Positions 19,201-28,572 of a stretch of 64,000 nucleotides of DNA are shown piece after piece (the first letter of the stretch is position 1; each line of letters begins with the position of its first letter). The notes under the pieces were generated by a model. That model was not told the origin of the DNA, did not search any database, and saw nothing but the letters and a program-made list of their open reading frames with translations. A program made the position numbers and the translations under genes. The stretch is from Lysobacterales bacterium (lineage in GTDB: Bacteria > Pseudomonadota > Gammaproteobacteria > Xanthomonadales > UBA2363), in assembly GCA_019634735.1 (NCBI GenBank), contig JAHCAT010000002.1, positions 186,001 through 250,000 of the forward strand, given 5' to 3'.

Positions 19201-19462
19201 TCAGCAGCACGCCCTCCTCGCTGGACAGGTCGTACTGGCGCATGAAGGACTCCACCGCCGAGGCCTTGCCCGCCCGGGCACGCACCCGGGCGACCAGCTC
19301 GCCCGCGCGGGCCAGGACCAGGGCGCGCTCGGCGGGCGGCAGGGCCGCGGCGGCGAGCAGGTCGTCCAGATGGACGGCCTCGTCGAGGCGCCAGCCCGCA
19401 GTGATGGCGGCGCGCGCGGAGGCCGGCGCAGTGGGCAGTTCCGGGGACAGGATTGGGTTCAC
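16286..19462 (-). CDS. putA: Bifunctional proline dehydrogenase / L-glutamate-gamma-semialdehyde dehydrogenase
   Basis: A 1058-residue PutA that oxidises proline to glutamate in two channelled steps (FAD-dependent PRODH, then NAD-dependent P5C dehydrogenase). The PRODH barrel spans roughly residues 95-480 (SVKLSALHPRYEH; RLVKGAYWDAEVKRAQ). The aldehyde dehydrogenase half (about 560-1050) has FTGSTQTAWAI, the glutamate in ETGGQNALV and the catalytic cysteine in SAGQRCSA. It lacks the N-terminal ribbon-helix-helix domain of E. coli PutA, and its length fits the short, non-regulatory type. The start is GTG. A TAGACT hexamer at 19498-19503 lies a suitable distance upstream. Confidence 0.97.
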   Translation of the reverse strand: MNPILSPELPTAPASARAAITAGWRLDEAVHLDDLLAAAALPPAERALVLARAGELVARVRARAGKASAVESFMRQYDLSSEEGVLLMCVAEALLRIPDADTADKLIGDKLGEADWERHLGKSDKVLVNASTWGLMLTGRLVALSEDTRSSFTGALRRLVGRAGEPVIRLAVRQAMKIMGHQFVMGRTIGEALKRSRDKDNRAYRHSFDMLGEAALTAADADRYLQAYRDAIVAIGKAGPWPDIHAAPSISVKLSALHPRYEHAKRARVMAELGPRLLDLARLAMAQGIALTVDAEEADRLELSLDLLAPVFAHPDLAGWNGFGLAVQAYQKRAPAVIAWLAEQARGCGRRWCVRLVKGAYWDAEVKRAQEHGHAAYPVFTRKANTDVSYLACARALLAEPAAFYPQFATHNAHTIAAIGHYARAAGGSGDAAQFEFQRLHGMGEDLYEEVLGDGGAGLACRVYAPVGSHEDLLPYLVRRLLENGANTSFVNRIVDEKLAIADLVADPVATVEAFGPARAHPRIPQPEALFGAERRNSQGFNLADDDALRGLAPALAQACARPWQAGPLVAGSATGGGDPAAVFNPADCREQVGAWRPADAGLVDAALAAAVAAQPAWDRAGVERRAQALLKAADLLEERRPLFLALCIKEAGKTLSAAVAEVREAVDFLRYYAVQARAQFGAPLTLPGPTGERNRLHLHGRGVFVCISPWNFPLAIYMGQVAAALAAGNAVVAKPAEQTTLTAHAATLLLHEAGVPREVLAFLPGEGATIGAALTADPRVAGVAFTGSTQTAWAINRALAGRDAPIAALIAETGGQNALVADSSALPEQLVKDAVASAFDSAGQRCSAARILLVQADIADKVATMLAGAMAQLEVGDPGLLSTDVGPVIDEDARAALEGHAARMDREARLIHAVELPPDTAHGCFVAPRAWLIPSLDLLEREVFGPMLHVLPYKARELDSVIDRLNALGYGLTLGVHSRIDGTVEHIVGRVRAGNCYVNRNQIGAVVGVQPFGGEGLSGTGPKAGGPHYLARFASERTVTVNTTAAGGNASLLTLDD

Positions 19463-19785
19463 GGGGCGCCTGGCTGGATGGCAACGACGGATCGCGCAGT
19501 CTATCGGAAGCCTTCCGGTCCATTGGCGTCGCCTCCGGCGCCTACCCCGGCGGGCAGTCGGGGCCCGACGCGGGCGCCACCGCCCGCCCGGCCCTCACCG
19601 TTCCTGTACGCCGCCTCCACCGCAGCGGCGTTTCCATCCTCGCAAGTTTCCGCGCTCCGCCGGGTTCTGGCCGGGCCGGGCCGGGCGCCCGGGGGCTTCC
19701 GCGCCGGGCGGAAGTTGCCGCAAGGGGTGGCGGGGCCTAAACTTGCGAGGTTTCGAGCATCCCGACCATGATCGTGGAGCGTGAC
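19463..19785. promoter_or_regulatory. Divergent control region between putA and the cox cluster
   Basis: No gene is seen here. Towards putA there is a -10-like TAGACT (19503-19498, minus strand). Towards the DUF2244/cox genes there is a well-spaced pair: TTGCCG at 19715-19720, 17 bp, then TAAACT at 19738-19743. This is the best two-box promoter in the window. The middle is a run of GGCCGGGC-type GC-rich repeats. Confidence 0.5.
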
Positions 19786-20226
19786 ATGGCGGCGCAGTCC
19801 GTCGTCCGGAGCTGGGATCTTTCCCCGAACCGGTCGCTTGATCTGCGCGGTCTGCTGACGTTCTTCGCGCTGGTGGCGGCGGCTTCGCTGGCGGTCAGCA
19901 GCTACAGCTTCAGCCAGGGCAACGCCTTTGCGCCGGCCTTTGCGCTGGCGGAACTGGCGCTGCTGGCGGTCTGCCTGCGCCTGGTATGGCGCCGGCTCGC
20001 CCGACGCGAGCGCCTGGCGCTGACCGGCGACGGCCTGCTGGTCGAGGCCGGCGGCCGCAGCGAGCGCTTCCACCCGTACTGGGTGCGGGTGCGGCGCGAC
20101 GGCGCGGGGGGCGTGCGGCTTCGGTCGCACGGGCGAGAGATCGAGGTGGGGGCGTTCCTTTGCCCGAGGGAACGCGACCAGTTGGCGGCAAGCCTGCGCG
20201 CGGCGCTGGCGCCGTGGCAGCGATGA
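19786..20226 (+). CDS. DUF2244 domain-containing membrane protein
   Basis: A 146-residue protein with two adjacent membrane helices (LLTFFALVAAASLAVSSYSF and an Ala/Leu-rich second helix) and a C-terminal cytoplasmic region (LALTGDGLLVEAGGRSERFHPYWVRV), as in DUF2244. Members commonly sit beside cytochrome oxidase genes, as here, directly upstream of coxB. The ATG at 19786 is chosen because GGAG lies 6 nt before it; an in-frame ATG at 19768 would add six residues. A role in oxidase assembly or regulation is inferred from position only. Confidence 0.82.
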   Translation: MAAQSVVRSWDLSPNRSLDLRGLLTFFALVAAASLAVSSYSFSQGNAFAPAFALAELALLAVCLRLVWRRLARRERLALTGDGLLVEAGGRSERFHPYWVRVRRDGAGGVRLRSHGREIEVGAFLCPRERDQLAASLRAALAPWQR

Positions 20227-20254
20227 CAGGATCCAGCACGTGAAGGTGAACACC

Positions 20255-21154
20255 ATGATGGCTCGACGCTTCCTGACCGCCACCGCCTTGCTGGCGGGTT
20301 ACGCCGGCGCGGCGTTGGCCAGTCCGAAACCCTGGCAGCTCAACATGACGCCAGGCGTCACCGAGATGAGCCGCCAGGTCTACGACCTGCACATGCTGAT
20401 CCTGTGGATCTGCGTGGTGATCGGCGTCCTGGTGTTCGGCGCCATGGCCTACGCCATGTTCAAGTTCCGCAAGTCCAAGGGCGCCGTCCCGGCGCGCTGG
20501 AGCCACAACACCACCGCCGAGATCATCTGGACGGTCATTCCGGTCCTGATCCTGGTGGCGATGGCCTGGCCCGCCACCAAGACCCTGATCGAGATGGCGG
20601 ACACCGACGACGCCGAGCTGACCGTGAAGATCACCGGCTACCAGTGGCTCTGGCGCTATGAGTACGTCGGCACCGACGTCAACTTCGTGTCCAAGCTGGA
20701 CCGCGATTCCGACCGCACCCGCATGCTGCGCTCCGGCCTCGACCCGGCCGCGGTCACCGTCGACGGCGAGAACACCTACCTGCTCAATGTCGACCGCCCG
20801 CTGGTGCTGCCGACCGACACCAAGATCCGCTTCGTGATCACCGCCAACGACGTCATCCACTCCTGGTGGGTGCCGGTGCTGGGCTGGAAGCAGGACGCCA
20901 TCCCGGGCTTCATCAACGAGGCCTGGACGCGGATCGACACGCCGGGAACCTATCGCGGCCAGTGCGCGGAGCTGTGCGGCAAGGACCACGGCTTCATGCC
21001 GATCGTGGTCGAGGCGGTGCCGCCGGCGCAATTCGCTGCCTGGCTGGGCGAGACCGACGCGATCGCCAAGGCCGCCCGGGCCGCCGAGGGCGCGCCGGCC
21101 GTGGCCGCCGCCTCCATTGCGGACGCCGGCGCCAGCGCCGCCGACGCGCAGTAA
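20255..21154 (+). CDS. coxB: Cytochrome c oxidase subunit II
   Basis: A 299-residue subunit that receives electrons from cytochrome c at the CuA centre. It has a signal peptide (ending near GAALA), two membrane helices, and a periplasmic cupredoxin domain with HSWWVP and the CuA ligand cluster CAELCGKDHGFM near residues 235-246. The aromatic patch YQWLWRYEY is present. The C-terminus is an Ala-rich tail with no cytochrome c domain. The ATG at 20255 is preferred over the GTG at 20240 because AAGGTGAA is well placed before it. First subunit gene of the coxB-ctaD-ctaG-ctaE cluster. Confidence 0.96.
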   Translation: MMARRFLTATALLAGYAGAALASPKPWQLNMTPGVTEMSRQVYDLHMLILWICVVIGVLVFGAMAYAMFKFRKSKGAVPARWSHNTTAEIIWTVIPVLILVAMAWPATKTLIEMADTDDAELTVKITGYQWLWRYEYVGTDVNFVSKLDRDSDRTRMLRSGLDPAAVTVDGENTYLLNVDRPLVLPTDTKIRFVITANDVIHSWWVPVLGWKQDAIPGFINEAWTRIDTPGTYRGQCAELCGKDHGFMPIVVEAVPPAQFAAWLGETDAIAKAARAAEGAPAVAAASIADAGASAADAQ

Positions 21155-21181
21155 CCAACGAATCAGCAAAGGCACGCCGAC

Positions 21182-22792
<1,611 letters not shown>

Positions 22793-22842
22793 GCGCGGAC
22801 TGCCGGACCCCCCTGCAAGATCCGGCCCCGGACGACGACGAC

Positions 22843-22953
22843 ATGACCGTGGACGCAAGACGCAAGGGCGCGATGAGGACGGTGGCGGTGCTGGCGCTCG
22901 TGGCGCTGGCGATCTACATCGGCTTCATCCTGCGCGGGGTGCTGTCGGCATGA
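22843..22953 (+). CDS. 36-residue single-pass membrane protein of the cox operon
   Basis: A short gene between ctaD and ctaG: MTVDARRKGAMRTVAVLALV begins the product, which has one hydrophobic helix (about residues 13-30) and ends RGVLSA. Its stop overlaps the ctaG ATG at 22950, which argues strongly for translation. Small proteins of this size and place occur in many proteobacterial cox clusters and are suspected oxidase assembly or accessory factors. No function has been shown for this one. Confidence 0.7.
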   Translation: MTVDARRKGAMRTVAVLALVALAIYIGFILRGVLSA

Positions 22954-23558
22954 CCGCGGCGGCCGACCGCGGCGCCGAGAACCGCCGCTTGCTGCGCAAG
23001 CTGGGCCTGGTGACGCTCGGCGCGTTCGCTTTCTGCTTTTCGCTCGTGCCGCTCTACCGGATCGCCTGCGAGCAGGTGTTCGGCATTCGTCTGGACGGCC
23101 GGCCGGTCGATGCCGCGACCGGCCATGCGCTGGTGGTGGACACGTCCCGGAGCGTGCGCGTGCAGTTCGACGCCAGCATCCACAACGAAAGCGAATGGCG
23201 CTTCGGTCCGGAGCAACTCGAGCTCACCGTGCATCCCGGGGAGACCGTGGAGGCCTGGTACGTGGCCAGCAACCTCACCGGCGACACCCTGGTCGGCCAT
23301 GCCGTGCCCGACGTCCTGCCGCGCCCGGCCAACCCGTTCTTCGCAAAGACCGAGTGCTTCTGCTTCACGGAGCAGAAGTTCGCGCCGGGCGAGACCCGGC
23401 GCATGCCGGTGCGCTTCTTCGTGTCGCCCGATCTTCCGGCGAACGTCAACACCCTCACCCTGACCTACACCTTCTACAACAACGAGCAGGCGACCCGCCG
23501 CGAACAGGCCGCATTGGCCCGGGCAGCGGCGACGCCGGATCCTGACTCCCGAGGCTGA
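22950..23558 (+). CDS. ctaG: Cytochrome c oxidase assembly protein CtaG (Cox11 type)
   Basis: A 202-residue Cox11-type copper chaperone that inserts copper into the CuB site of subunit I. It has one N-terminal membrane helix (LGLVTLGAFAFCFSLVPLY) with YRIACEQVFG just after it, then a periplasmic immunoglobulin-like domain with the copper-binding motif KTECFCFTEQ and the end FFVSPDLPANVNTLTLTYTF. Length and motif order are typical. It overlaps the small membrane-protein gene upstream, and ctaE follows after 2 nt. Confidence 0.95.
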   Translation: MTAAADRGAENRRLLRKLGLVTLGAFAFCFSLVPLYRIACEQVFGIRLDGRPVDAATGHALVVDTSRSVRVQFDASIHNESEWRFGPEQLELTVHPGETVEAWYVASNLTGDTLVGHAVPDVLPRPANPFFAKTECFCFTEQKFAPGETRRMPVRFFVSPDLPANVNTLTLTYTFYNNEQATRREQAALARAAATPDPDSRG

Positions 23559-23560
23559 CC

Positions 23561-24439
23561 ATGGCGAACCCCACGCACGATCCGAACGTCTACTACGTCC
23601 CGCACGGCAGCAAGTGGCCGCTGGTGGGCTCGGTCGGCCTGTTCCTCACGGTCGGCGGCTTCGCCAACTGGATGAACGGCAGCACCGCGCTGGGACAGGT
23701 GATGAGCCTGGCCGGCGTCGCCGTGCTCCTGTGGATGATGTGGGGCTGGTTCGGCGATGTCATCCGCGAGAGTGTGCGCGGCATGTACAACCGCCAGGTC
23801 GGCATCTCCTTCCGGATGGGGATGATGTGGTTCATCTTCTCCGAGGTGATGTTCTTCGCCGCCTTCTTCGGCGCGCTGTTCTACGCGCGCGCCCTGTCGG
23901 TGCCCTGGCTGGGCGGCGTCGGCGACGGCGCCTCCACCAACGCCTTCCTCTGGTCCGGTTTCGATGCCGCCTGGCCGACCAACGGTCCGGCCGAGATCGG
24001 CGGCGAGTTCGGGCTGATCCCCGCCTGGGGACTGCCGCTGCTCAACACCCTCATCCTGCTGGCCTCCGGCGTCACCATCACCATCGCCCACCATGCCCTC
24101 AGGGCCGGCCAGCGCACGCGCCTGCTGGTCTGGCTGGGTGCGACCATCCTGCTGGGCACCGTCTTCCTGGTCTTCCAGGCCGAGGAGTACGTGCATGCCT
24201 ACCGCGACCTCAACCTGACCCTGGGATCGGGCATCTACGGGTCGACCTTCTTCATGCTCACCGGTTTCCACGGTCTGCATGTGACCCTGGGCACGATCAT
24301 GCTGATCGTGATCTGGTTCCGATGCCTGAAGGGCCACTTCAGCAAGGACGACCACTTCGGCTTCGAGGCGGTGGCCTGGTACTGGCACTTCGTGGACGTG
24401 GTCTGGCTGGGCCTGTTCCTGTTCGTCTATGTGCTTTGA
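23561..24439 (+). CDS. ctaE: Cytochrome c oxidase subunit III
   Basis: A 292-residue subunit with seven predicted membrane helices and the usual beginning PNVYYVPHGSKWPLVGSVGL. The conserved segments FRMGMMWFIFSEVMFFAAFFGA, YGSTFFMLTGFHGLHVTLG and FEAVAWYWHFVDVVWLGLFL are intact. GAGG at 23551-23554 precedes the ATG. It ends the first cox transcription unit; a G-rich repeat array begins 3 nt after its stop. Confidence 0.97.
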   Translation: MANPTHDPNVYYVPHGSKWPLVGSVGLFLTVGGFANWMNGSTALGQVMSLAGVAVLLWMMWGWFGDVIRESVRGMYNRQVGISFRMGMMWFIFSEVMFFAAFFGALFYARALSVPWLGGVGDGASTNAFLWSGFDAAWPTNGPAEIGGEFGLIPAWGLPLLNTLILLASGVTITIAHHALRAGQRTRLLVWLGATILLGTVFLVFQAEEYVHAYRDLNLTLGSGIYGSTFFMLTGFHGLHVTLGTIMLIVIWFRCLKGHFSKDDHFGFEAVAWYWHFVDVVWLGLFLFVYVL

Positions 24440-24899
24440 CGGCAGGGAGCAGGGGGGAGGGAGCAGGGAGCAGGGGGGGCGGAGCGCCAGGCTGCGCGCC
24501 CGCCTTGCTGCCATCCCGTCCGCCCCGCGCTAGCCTGTGGCGATGTCCGTGCCGGCCGGCGAACCAGAAGGCAGAGGCAGGCCGTTGGGCCGCTGCGACG
24601 CATCCGCGCCGACGGCAGCCAGGACGCGGCAAGCAGGGCAAGGGGGGCGGACAGCAGGAACGGCGACGAGCCGTCGGTCGCAGTTTCCTGCCTGCCGTCG
24701 GGTTTCGCGAGGCCTGAGGTGGCCGGTGGCTGGATTGTCCGTGGCGAGTACGCTCCAGGGCCCGCAAACACCGGTCCCCGGTCGTGCGCCCGGCACCAAG
24801 ACCGCAGCGGGCGGCAGCGCAGGTCATGCCCGGCGCGGGTCCCGACCCGCCGCCACCCTGCGCCCTTCCCCCCGCCCCCTGCTGCCTGCTCCGCCGGCC
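24440..24899. repeat. Intergenic region bounded by inverted G-rich heptamer arrays
   Basis: 460 nt filling exactly the space between the ctaE stop and the DUF2909 stop. The left end (24443-24482) is built of GGGAGCA-type heptamers and G-runs. The right end (24867-24895) is C-rich, and 24875-24892 is the reverse complement of 24460-24477 with one mismatch. The interior has no convincing gene; open frames there lack recognisable products. A CTAGCCTGTGG motif near 24532 resembles the -10 regions seen elsewhere. Confidence 0.5.
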
Positions 24900-25112
24900 T
24901 CAGATCCCGTGCGGCTTGATGTAACCGGTGGCGATGCCCAGACCGATCAGCGCGATCAGCAGCACCGACAGGCCGATGCGGCGCGTCAGCGCCCAGGCCA
25001 TGCGGTCGCCGCCGCCCTTGTCCTGCATCATGTAGTACAGCGCAGCGCCCAGGTTCCAGAGAATGGCGATGAAGAAAGCGGCGACGATCAGGCGCAGGGC
25101 GGTGGGATTCAT
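24900..25112 (-). CDS. DUF2909 twin-transmembrane protein
   Basis: A 70-residue protein with two membrane helices (LRLIVAAFFIAILWNLGAAL and GLSVLLIALIGLGIATGYI) separated by the polar loop YYMMQDKGGGDRMAWALTRR, matching the DUF2909 pattern. It often lies, as here, on the opposite strand between subunit III and SURF1. Function is unknown; a link to oxidase biogenesis is inferred from position. It is divergent from the SURF1 gene, 44 nt away. Confidence 0.85.
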   Translation of the reverse strand: MNPTALRLIVAAFFIAILWNLGAALYYMMQDKGGGDRMAWALTRRIGLSVLLIALIGLGIATGYIKPHGI

Positions 25113-25140
25113 GGCATCGGGCCGTGGATCGGGGCGTCGA

Positions 25141-25146
25141 TTATAG
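25141..25146 (+). promoter_or_regulatory. -10-like element before SURF1
   Basis: TTATAG ends 10 nt before the GTG start of the SURF1 gene, which would give a transcript with almost no leader. No -35 is evident. Confidence 0.3.
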
Positions 25147-25156
25147 CGGTGCCGTC

Positions 25157-25885
25157 GTGAAGGGCTTTCCGCTGCGGCGACCCACGGCGCTGGCCTGGGC
25201 CCTCCTGCTTTCCGGACTGGCCGCCTTCATCAGCCTGGGCGCCTGGCAGCACGGCCGTGCCGGATTCAAGCGGGCGCTGATCGCCGAGCACGAGGCCGCC
25301 GGGCAGTCCGATCCGGTCGAATGGCAGCGTGGCATGGCCGCACCCGACGCGCCGCGCTTCGCGCGTGTCCGGGTCCGGGGTGAATGGCTGGCGCCGCGCT
25401 ACCTGCTCGACAACCAGAGCCGCGACGGCCGCACCGGTGTGGAGGATTTCGCGCCGCTGTTGCTGGCCGATGGCGAGGTGGTTCTGGTCGGCCTGGGATT
25501 CCTGACCTATGCCGATGGTCGCCGTACCCTGCCGCCGCTGCCGCCGGTGCCGGACGGGGGGTCCGGAGTGACCGGGCTGGCGACACCGCCGCCCGCACAC
25601 GGCCTGCGCCTGGGGGGTGACTGGTCGGCCGGGCAGGGTGCCGGGCCGGTCCGCCTCATGCCCTGGTTCGACCTTGCCGCGATCGCCGCCGACCTGGGCC
25701 GGCCGGTGGCGGCGCGCGTCGTCCGCGTCGACGAGGCGCCGGGCAGTCCATGGCGACGCGACTGGCGCCCGGTCGAAGCAGTGCCGCCCGAACGTCACCT
25801 CGCCTATGCCCTGCAGTGGTGGACCATGGCGCTGGCCGTCCTGGTCATCTTCCTGGTCGTCAACCGTCGTACGCAGCCATCATGA
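25157..25885 (+). CDS. SURF1 family cytochrome oxidase assembly protein
   Basis: A 242-residue inner-membrane protein with the SURF1 layout: an N-terminal helix (TALAWALLLSGLAAFISLGAW), WQHGRAGFKRALI, a periplasmic domain (VRVRGEWLAPRYLLDNQSRDGRTG), and a C-terminal helix preceded by PERHLAYALQWWTMAL. SURF1 helps deliver or insert heme a into subunit I. The start is GTG at 25157, without a clear ribosome binding site. Its stop overlaps the next gene's start (ATGA), coupling them. Confidence 0.92.
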   Translation: MKGFPLRRPTALAWALLLSGLAAFISLGAWQHGRAGFKRALIAEHEAAGQSDPVEWQRGMAAPDAPRFARVRVRGEWLAPRYLLDNQSRDGRTGVEDFAPLLLADGEVVLVGLGFLTYADGRRTLPPLPPVPDGGSGVTGLATPPPAHGLRLGGDWSAGQGAGPVRLMPWFDLAAIAADLGRPVAARVVRVDEAPGSPWRRDWRPVEAVPPERHLAYALQWWTMALAVLVIFLVVNRRTQPS

Positions 25886-26439
25886 CCCTTGCCCCCAGAC
25901 AACGTCGCGGCCGCATCACCCTGATCGTGATCGCCGTCCTGTTCCTGACCCCCTTCGTGCTGGCCCTGGTGCTCAACCGCCTGGGTTGGCATCCGGCAGC
26001 GACCCGAAACCACGGCACCCTGGTCGAGCCACCTCAGCCCCTGACCGGCGTCGTGCTGCGCGACCGTGCCGGCGGTGAGCTGCCGCTGACCAACCTGGAC
26101 CATCGCTGGACATTGCTGGTGCGGGTGCCGGTGGCCTGCGACAAGACCTGCCAGGCGCGCCTTGAGGAGCTGCACCGGGTACGGGTCAGCCTTGGTCGCC
26201 ACGCCCCCAAGCTGGCGATCCGCCTGATCGCGCCGGCGGTCCTGCCGCCCCTGCCGGAGACCCTGGTGCCGCTGTCCGACGGCTCAGTGGCGGAGCTGGC
26301 GGAGGCATCCGCCCTGGTCGCCCAGGTCCCGGACTGGACCGGCCTGCTGGTCGACGACAAAGCCTTCCTCATGTTGCGATTCGATCCCGGACTGCCGGCG
26401 CGCCTGCTGCGCCGCGACCTTTCGCGCTTGGTCAAGTGA
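25882..26439 (+). CDS. SCO-like / cytochrome oxidase-associated membrane protein
   Basis: A 185-residue protein with one N-terminal membrane helix (ITLIVIAVLFLTPFVLALVL) and a periplasmic thioredoxin-like domain. The segment LLVRVPVACDKTCQARLEEL has a CxxxC pair (CDKTC) in the place where SCO proteins bind copper, but the rest is shorter and diverged, and the distal SCO histidine is not evident. It overlaps the SURF1 gene and precedes ctaA, so a role in copper or thiol chemistry during oxidase assembly is likely but inferred. Confidence 0.8.
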   Translation: MTLAPRQRRGRITLIVIAVLFLTPFVLALVLNRLGWHPAATRNHGTLVEPPQPLTGVVLRDRAGGELPLTNLDHRWTLLVRVPVACDKTCQARLEELHRVRVSLGRHAPKLAIRLIAPAVLPPLPETLVPLSDGSVAELAEASALVAQVPDWTGLLVDDKAFLMLRFDPGLPARLLRRDLSRLVK

Positions 26440-26464
26440 CCGTCACGCCCCCGCCGCCCTCGCC

Positions 26465-27598
26465 ATGAACGATCCTGTGATCCGCACCCTGGCCCGCCTG
26501 GCCACCGTCCTGACCCTGGGCGTGATCGTGCTGGGCGCCTTCGTCCGGCTCTCCGATGCCGGCCTGGGCTGTCCGGACTGGCCGACCTGCTACGGCAAGG
26601 CCACCTGGCCGCGCAGCGAGGCGGCGATCGCGACGGCGAACGAGGCCTTCCCGGAACGCCCGGTCGAACTGCCCAAGGCCTGGAAGGAACAGGTGCATCG
26701 CCACGCGGCCGCGGTGCTGGGTGTGCTGGTCCTGGCGCTGGCGCTTCGCTCGAACTGGCGGCGGTCCCTGGCGCGCAATACGCTGTTCGCCGCGGCCGCG
26801 GCCGCGGCCATCGGCACCGTCCTGTACATGCGGGGACATTCCGGCGCGTCGGTGACCTTCTCGGTGCTCGCCTTGGGCCTGCCGCTGCTGGTCGCCTGGC
26901 GGCCGGGCCAGAGCGCCAGGCCGTGGGCGCGCTATTCGGCCGTGCTGCTGACCGTGATCATGTTCCAGGCCATGCTCGGCATGTGGACGGTCACCTGGAA
27001 GCTTAAGCCGGTGGTGGTGATGGCGCACCTGATGGGCGGCCTGACCGTGCTCTGCCTGCTGGCCTGGCTTGCGCTGCGCAGCGGACCATCCACCCGCACC
27101 CTGCCTGGTGCGTACTGGCTCCGGCCCTGGCTGTGGCTGGGCTTCGCCGTGCTGGCCGCGCAGATCGCCCTGGGCGGCTGGACCAGCGCGAACTACGCCG
27201 CGCTGGCCTGTCCGGACTTTCCCACCTGCCTGGGCCAGTGGTGGCCGCAGACCGACTTCGCCGAGGCCTTCGTGCTGTGGCGCGGCATCGGCGTCGACTA
27301 CGAGGGCGGCATCCTCGACGGCACCGCGCGCGCCACCATCCACCTCAGCCACCGGATCGGCGCGATCGTCGCCAGCAGCGTTCTCCTGGTCGTGGTGGCG
27401 GCGCTGCTCCGGATACGCGGTCTGCGCTGCGATGCGGCCGTCCTGGTCGGCCTGCTGGCCGTGCAGATCGCCCTGGGCATCAGCAACGTGGTGTTCGGCC
27501 TGCCGCTGGCCGTGGCGACCGCCCACAACGGCGTTGCCGCGTTGCTGCTGGCGCAACTGGTCCGGATCCTGTCGCGGGTCAGCCCGGTCCGGGGCTGA
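26465..27598 (+). CDS. ctaA: Heme A synthase (COX15/CtaA)
   Basis: A 377-residue membrane protein with eight predicted helices that oxidises the C8 methyl of heme O to give heme A. The conserved [22 protein letters not shown] near the N-terminus, HRHAAAVLG, the central HLMGGL, and the second-half [12 protein letters not shown] and [10 protein letters not shown] (heme-ligand histidines) are intact. The protein shows the internal twofold repeat of the family. It lies between the SCO-like gene and ctaB, with which it completes heme A biosynthesis. Confidence 0.96.
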   Translation: MNDPVIRTLARLATVLTLGVIVLGAFVRLSDAGLGCPDWPTCYGKATWPRSEAAIATANEAFPERPVELPKAWKEQVHRHAAAVLGVLVLALALRSNWRRSLARNTLFAAAAAAAIGTVLYMRGHSGASVTFSVLALGLPLLVAWRPGQSARPWARYSAVLLTVIMFQAMLGMWTVTWKLKPVVVMAHLMGGLTVLCLLAWLALRSGPSTRTLPGAYWLRPWLWLGFAVLAAQIALGGWTSANYAALACPDFPTCLGQWWPQTDFAEAFVLWRGIGVDYEGGILDGTARATIHLSHRIGAIVASSVLLVVVAALLRIRGLRCDAAVLVGLLAVQIALGISNVVFGLPLAVATAHNGVAALLLAQLVRILSRVSPVRG

Positions 27599-27611
27599 CC
27601 GCGGCGGCGGC

Positions 27612-27617
27612 TACAAT
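27612..27617 (+). promoter_or_regulatory. -10 element before ctaB
   Basis: TACAAT in the context GGCTACAATGGC lies 27 nt before the GTG start of ctaB, just after the ctaA stop. It suggests a promoter for ctaB independent of read-through. Confidence 0.4.
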
Positions 27618-27644
27618 GGCGACCCGTTTCCGCCCGCAGTCGCC

Positions 27645-28562
27645 GTGAACCGTGCCCACGCCCGCTCGACCTTGGCGCAGTACCTGGAGCTGACCAAGCC
27701 CAAGGTGGTGGCCCTGCTGGTGTTCACCGCCGTGGTCGGCATGCTGCTGGCCGTGCCCGGCCTGCCGCCCTGGCAGCCGATGTTGTTCGGCACCCTGGGC
27801 ATCGGCCTGGCCGCCGCCTCGGCGGCAGCCATCAACCACCTGCTCGACCGTCGCATCGACGCCGTGATGGCGCGCACCGCCCACCGGCCGCTGCCGGCCG
27901 GCGGCCTGGGCGCGCGACAGGTCCTGGTGTTCGCGCTCGCCCTCGGCGCGCTGGCGATGGCGATCCTGGTGCTGCTGGTCAACCTGCTGACCGCGGTGCT
28001 GACCTTCGCCTCGCTGATCGGCTACGCCATCGTCTACACCGTGTACCTCAAGCGGGCGACGCCGCAGAACATCGTGATCGGCGGCGCAGCGGGCGCCGCG
28101 CCGCCGGTGCTGGGCTGGACCGCGGTCACCGGCGAGCTGCACGCGCACGCCCTGCTGTTGTTCCTTATCGTGTTCGTCTGGACGCCGCCGCATTTCTGGG
28201 CGCTGGCCCTGTATCGGCGCGAAGACTACGCGCGGGCCGACATTCCGATGCTGCCGGTCATCTACGGAGAAACCTTCACCCGCTGGCACGTCCTGTTCTA
28301 CACCGTCCTGCTGGTGCTGGTCACCGTGCTGCCCTGGTTGACCGGCATGAGCGGCCTGTTCTACCTGGGCGGAGCCCTGGTGCTGGGCGCCGGCTTCCTC
28401 TACTACGCGGTGCGCCTGCTCGACCCGCCGGATGAGCAGTTCGCGATGCACACCTTCGGCTATTCGATCGTCTACCTGATGGCGCTGTTCGCCTTCCTGC
28501 TGATCGACCACTATCTTGTGCCGCCGGGCAACGAGCTGATCTGGCGCTTCACCCCCACCTGA
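27645..28562 (+). CDS. ctaB: Protoheme IX farnesyltransferase (heme O synthase)
   Basis: A 305-residue UbiA-family membrane prenyltransferase that adds farnesyl to heme B to make heme O. It has about nine helices; the first prenyl-diphosphate/Mg motif is [20 protein letters not shown] and the second region is [21 protein letters not shown] with [13 protein letters not shown]. The start is GTG at 27645, chosen because it gives the typical N-terminus ([20 protein letters not shown]). The product feeds heme O to CtaA just upstream. Confidence 0.96.
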   Translation: MNRAHARSTLAQYLELTKPKVVALLVFTAVVGMLLAVPGLPPWQPMLFGTLGIGLAAASAAAINHLLDRRIDAVMARTAHRPLPAGGLGARQVLVFALALGALAMAILVLLVNLLTAVLTFASLIGYAIVYTVYLKRATPQNIVIGGAAGAAPPVLGWTAVTGELHAHALLLFLIVFVWTPPHFWALALYRREDYARADIPMLPVIYGETFTRWHVLFYTVLLVLVTVLPWLTGMSGLFYLGGALVLGAGFLYYAVRLLDPPDEQFAMHTFGYSIVYLMALFAFLLIDHYLVPPGNELIWRFTPT

Positions 28563-28572
28563 GTCTCCGGCC

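Noticed and set aside
24537..25160. Frame between ctaE and SURF1 with a promoter-like sequence before it
   Set aside because: The product is low-complexity, ends antisense to the DUF2909 gene and lacks a ribosome binding site.
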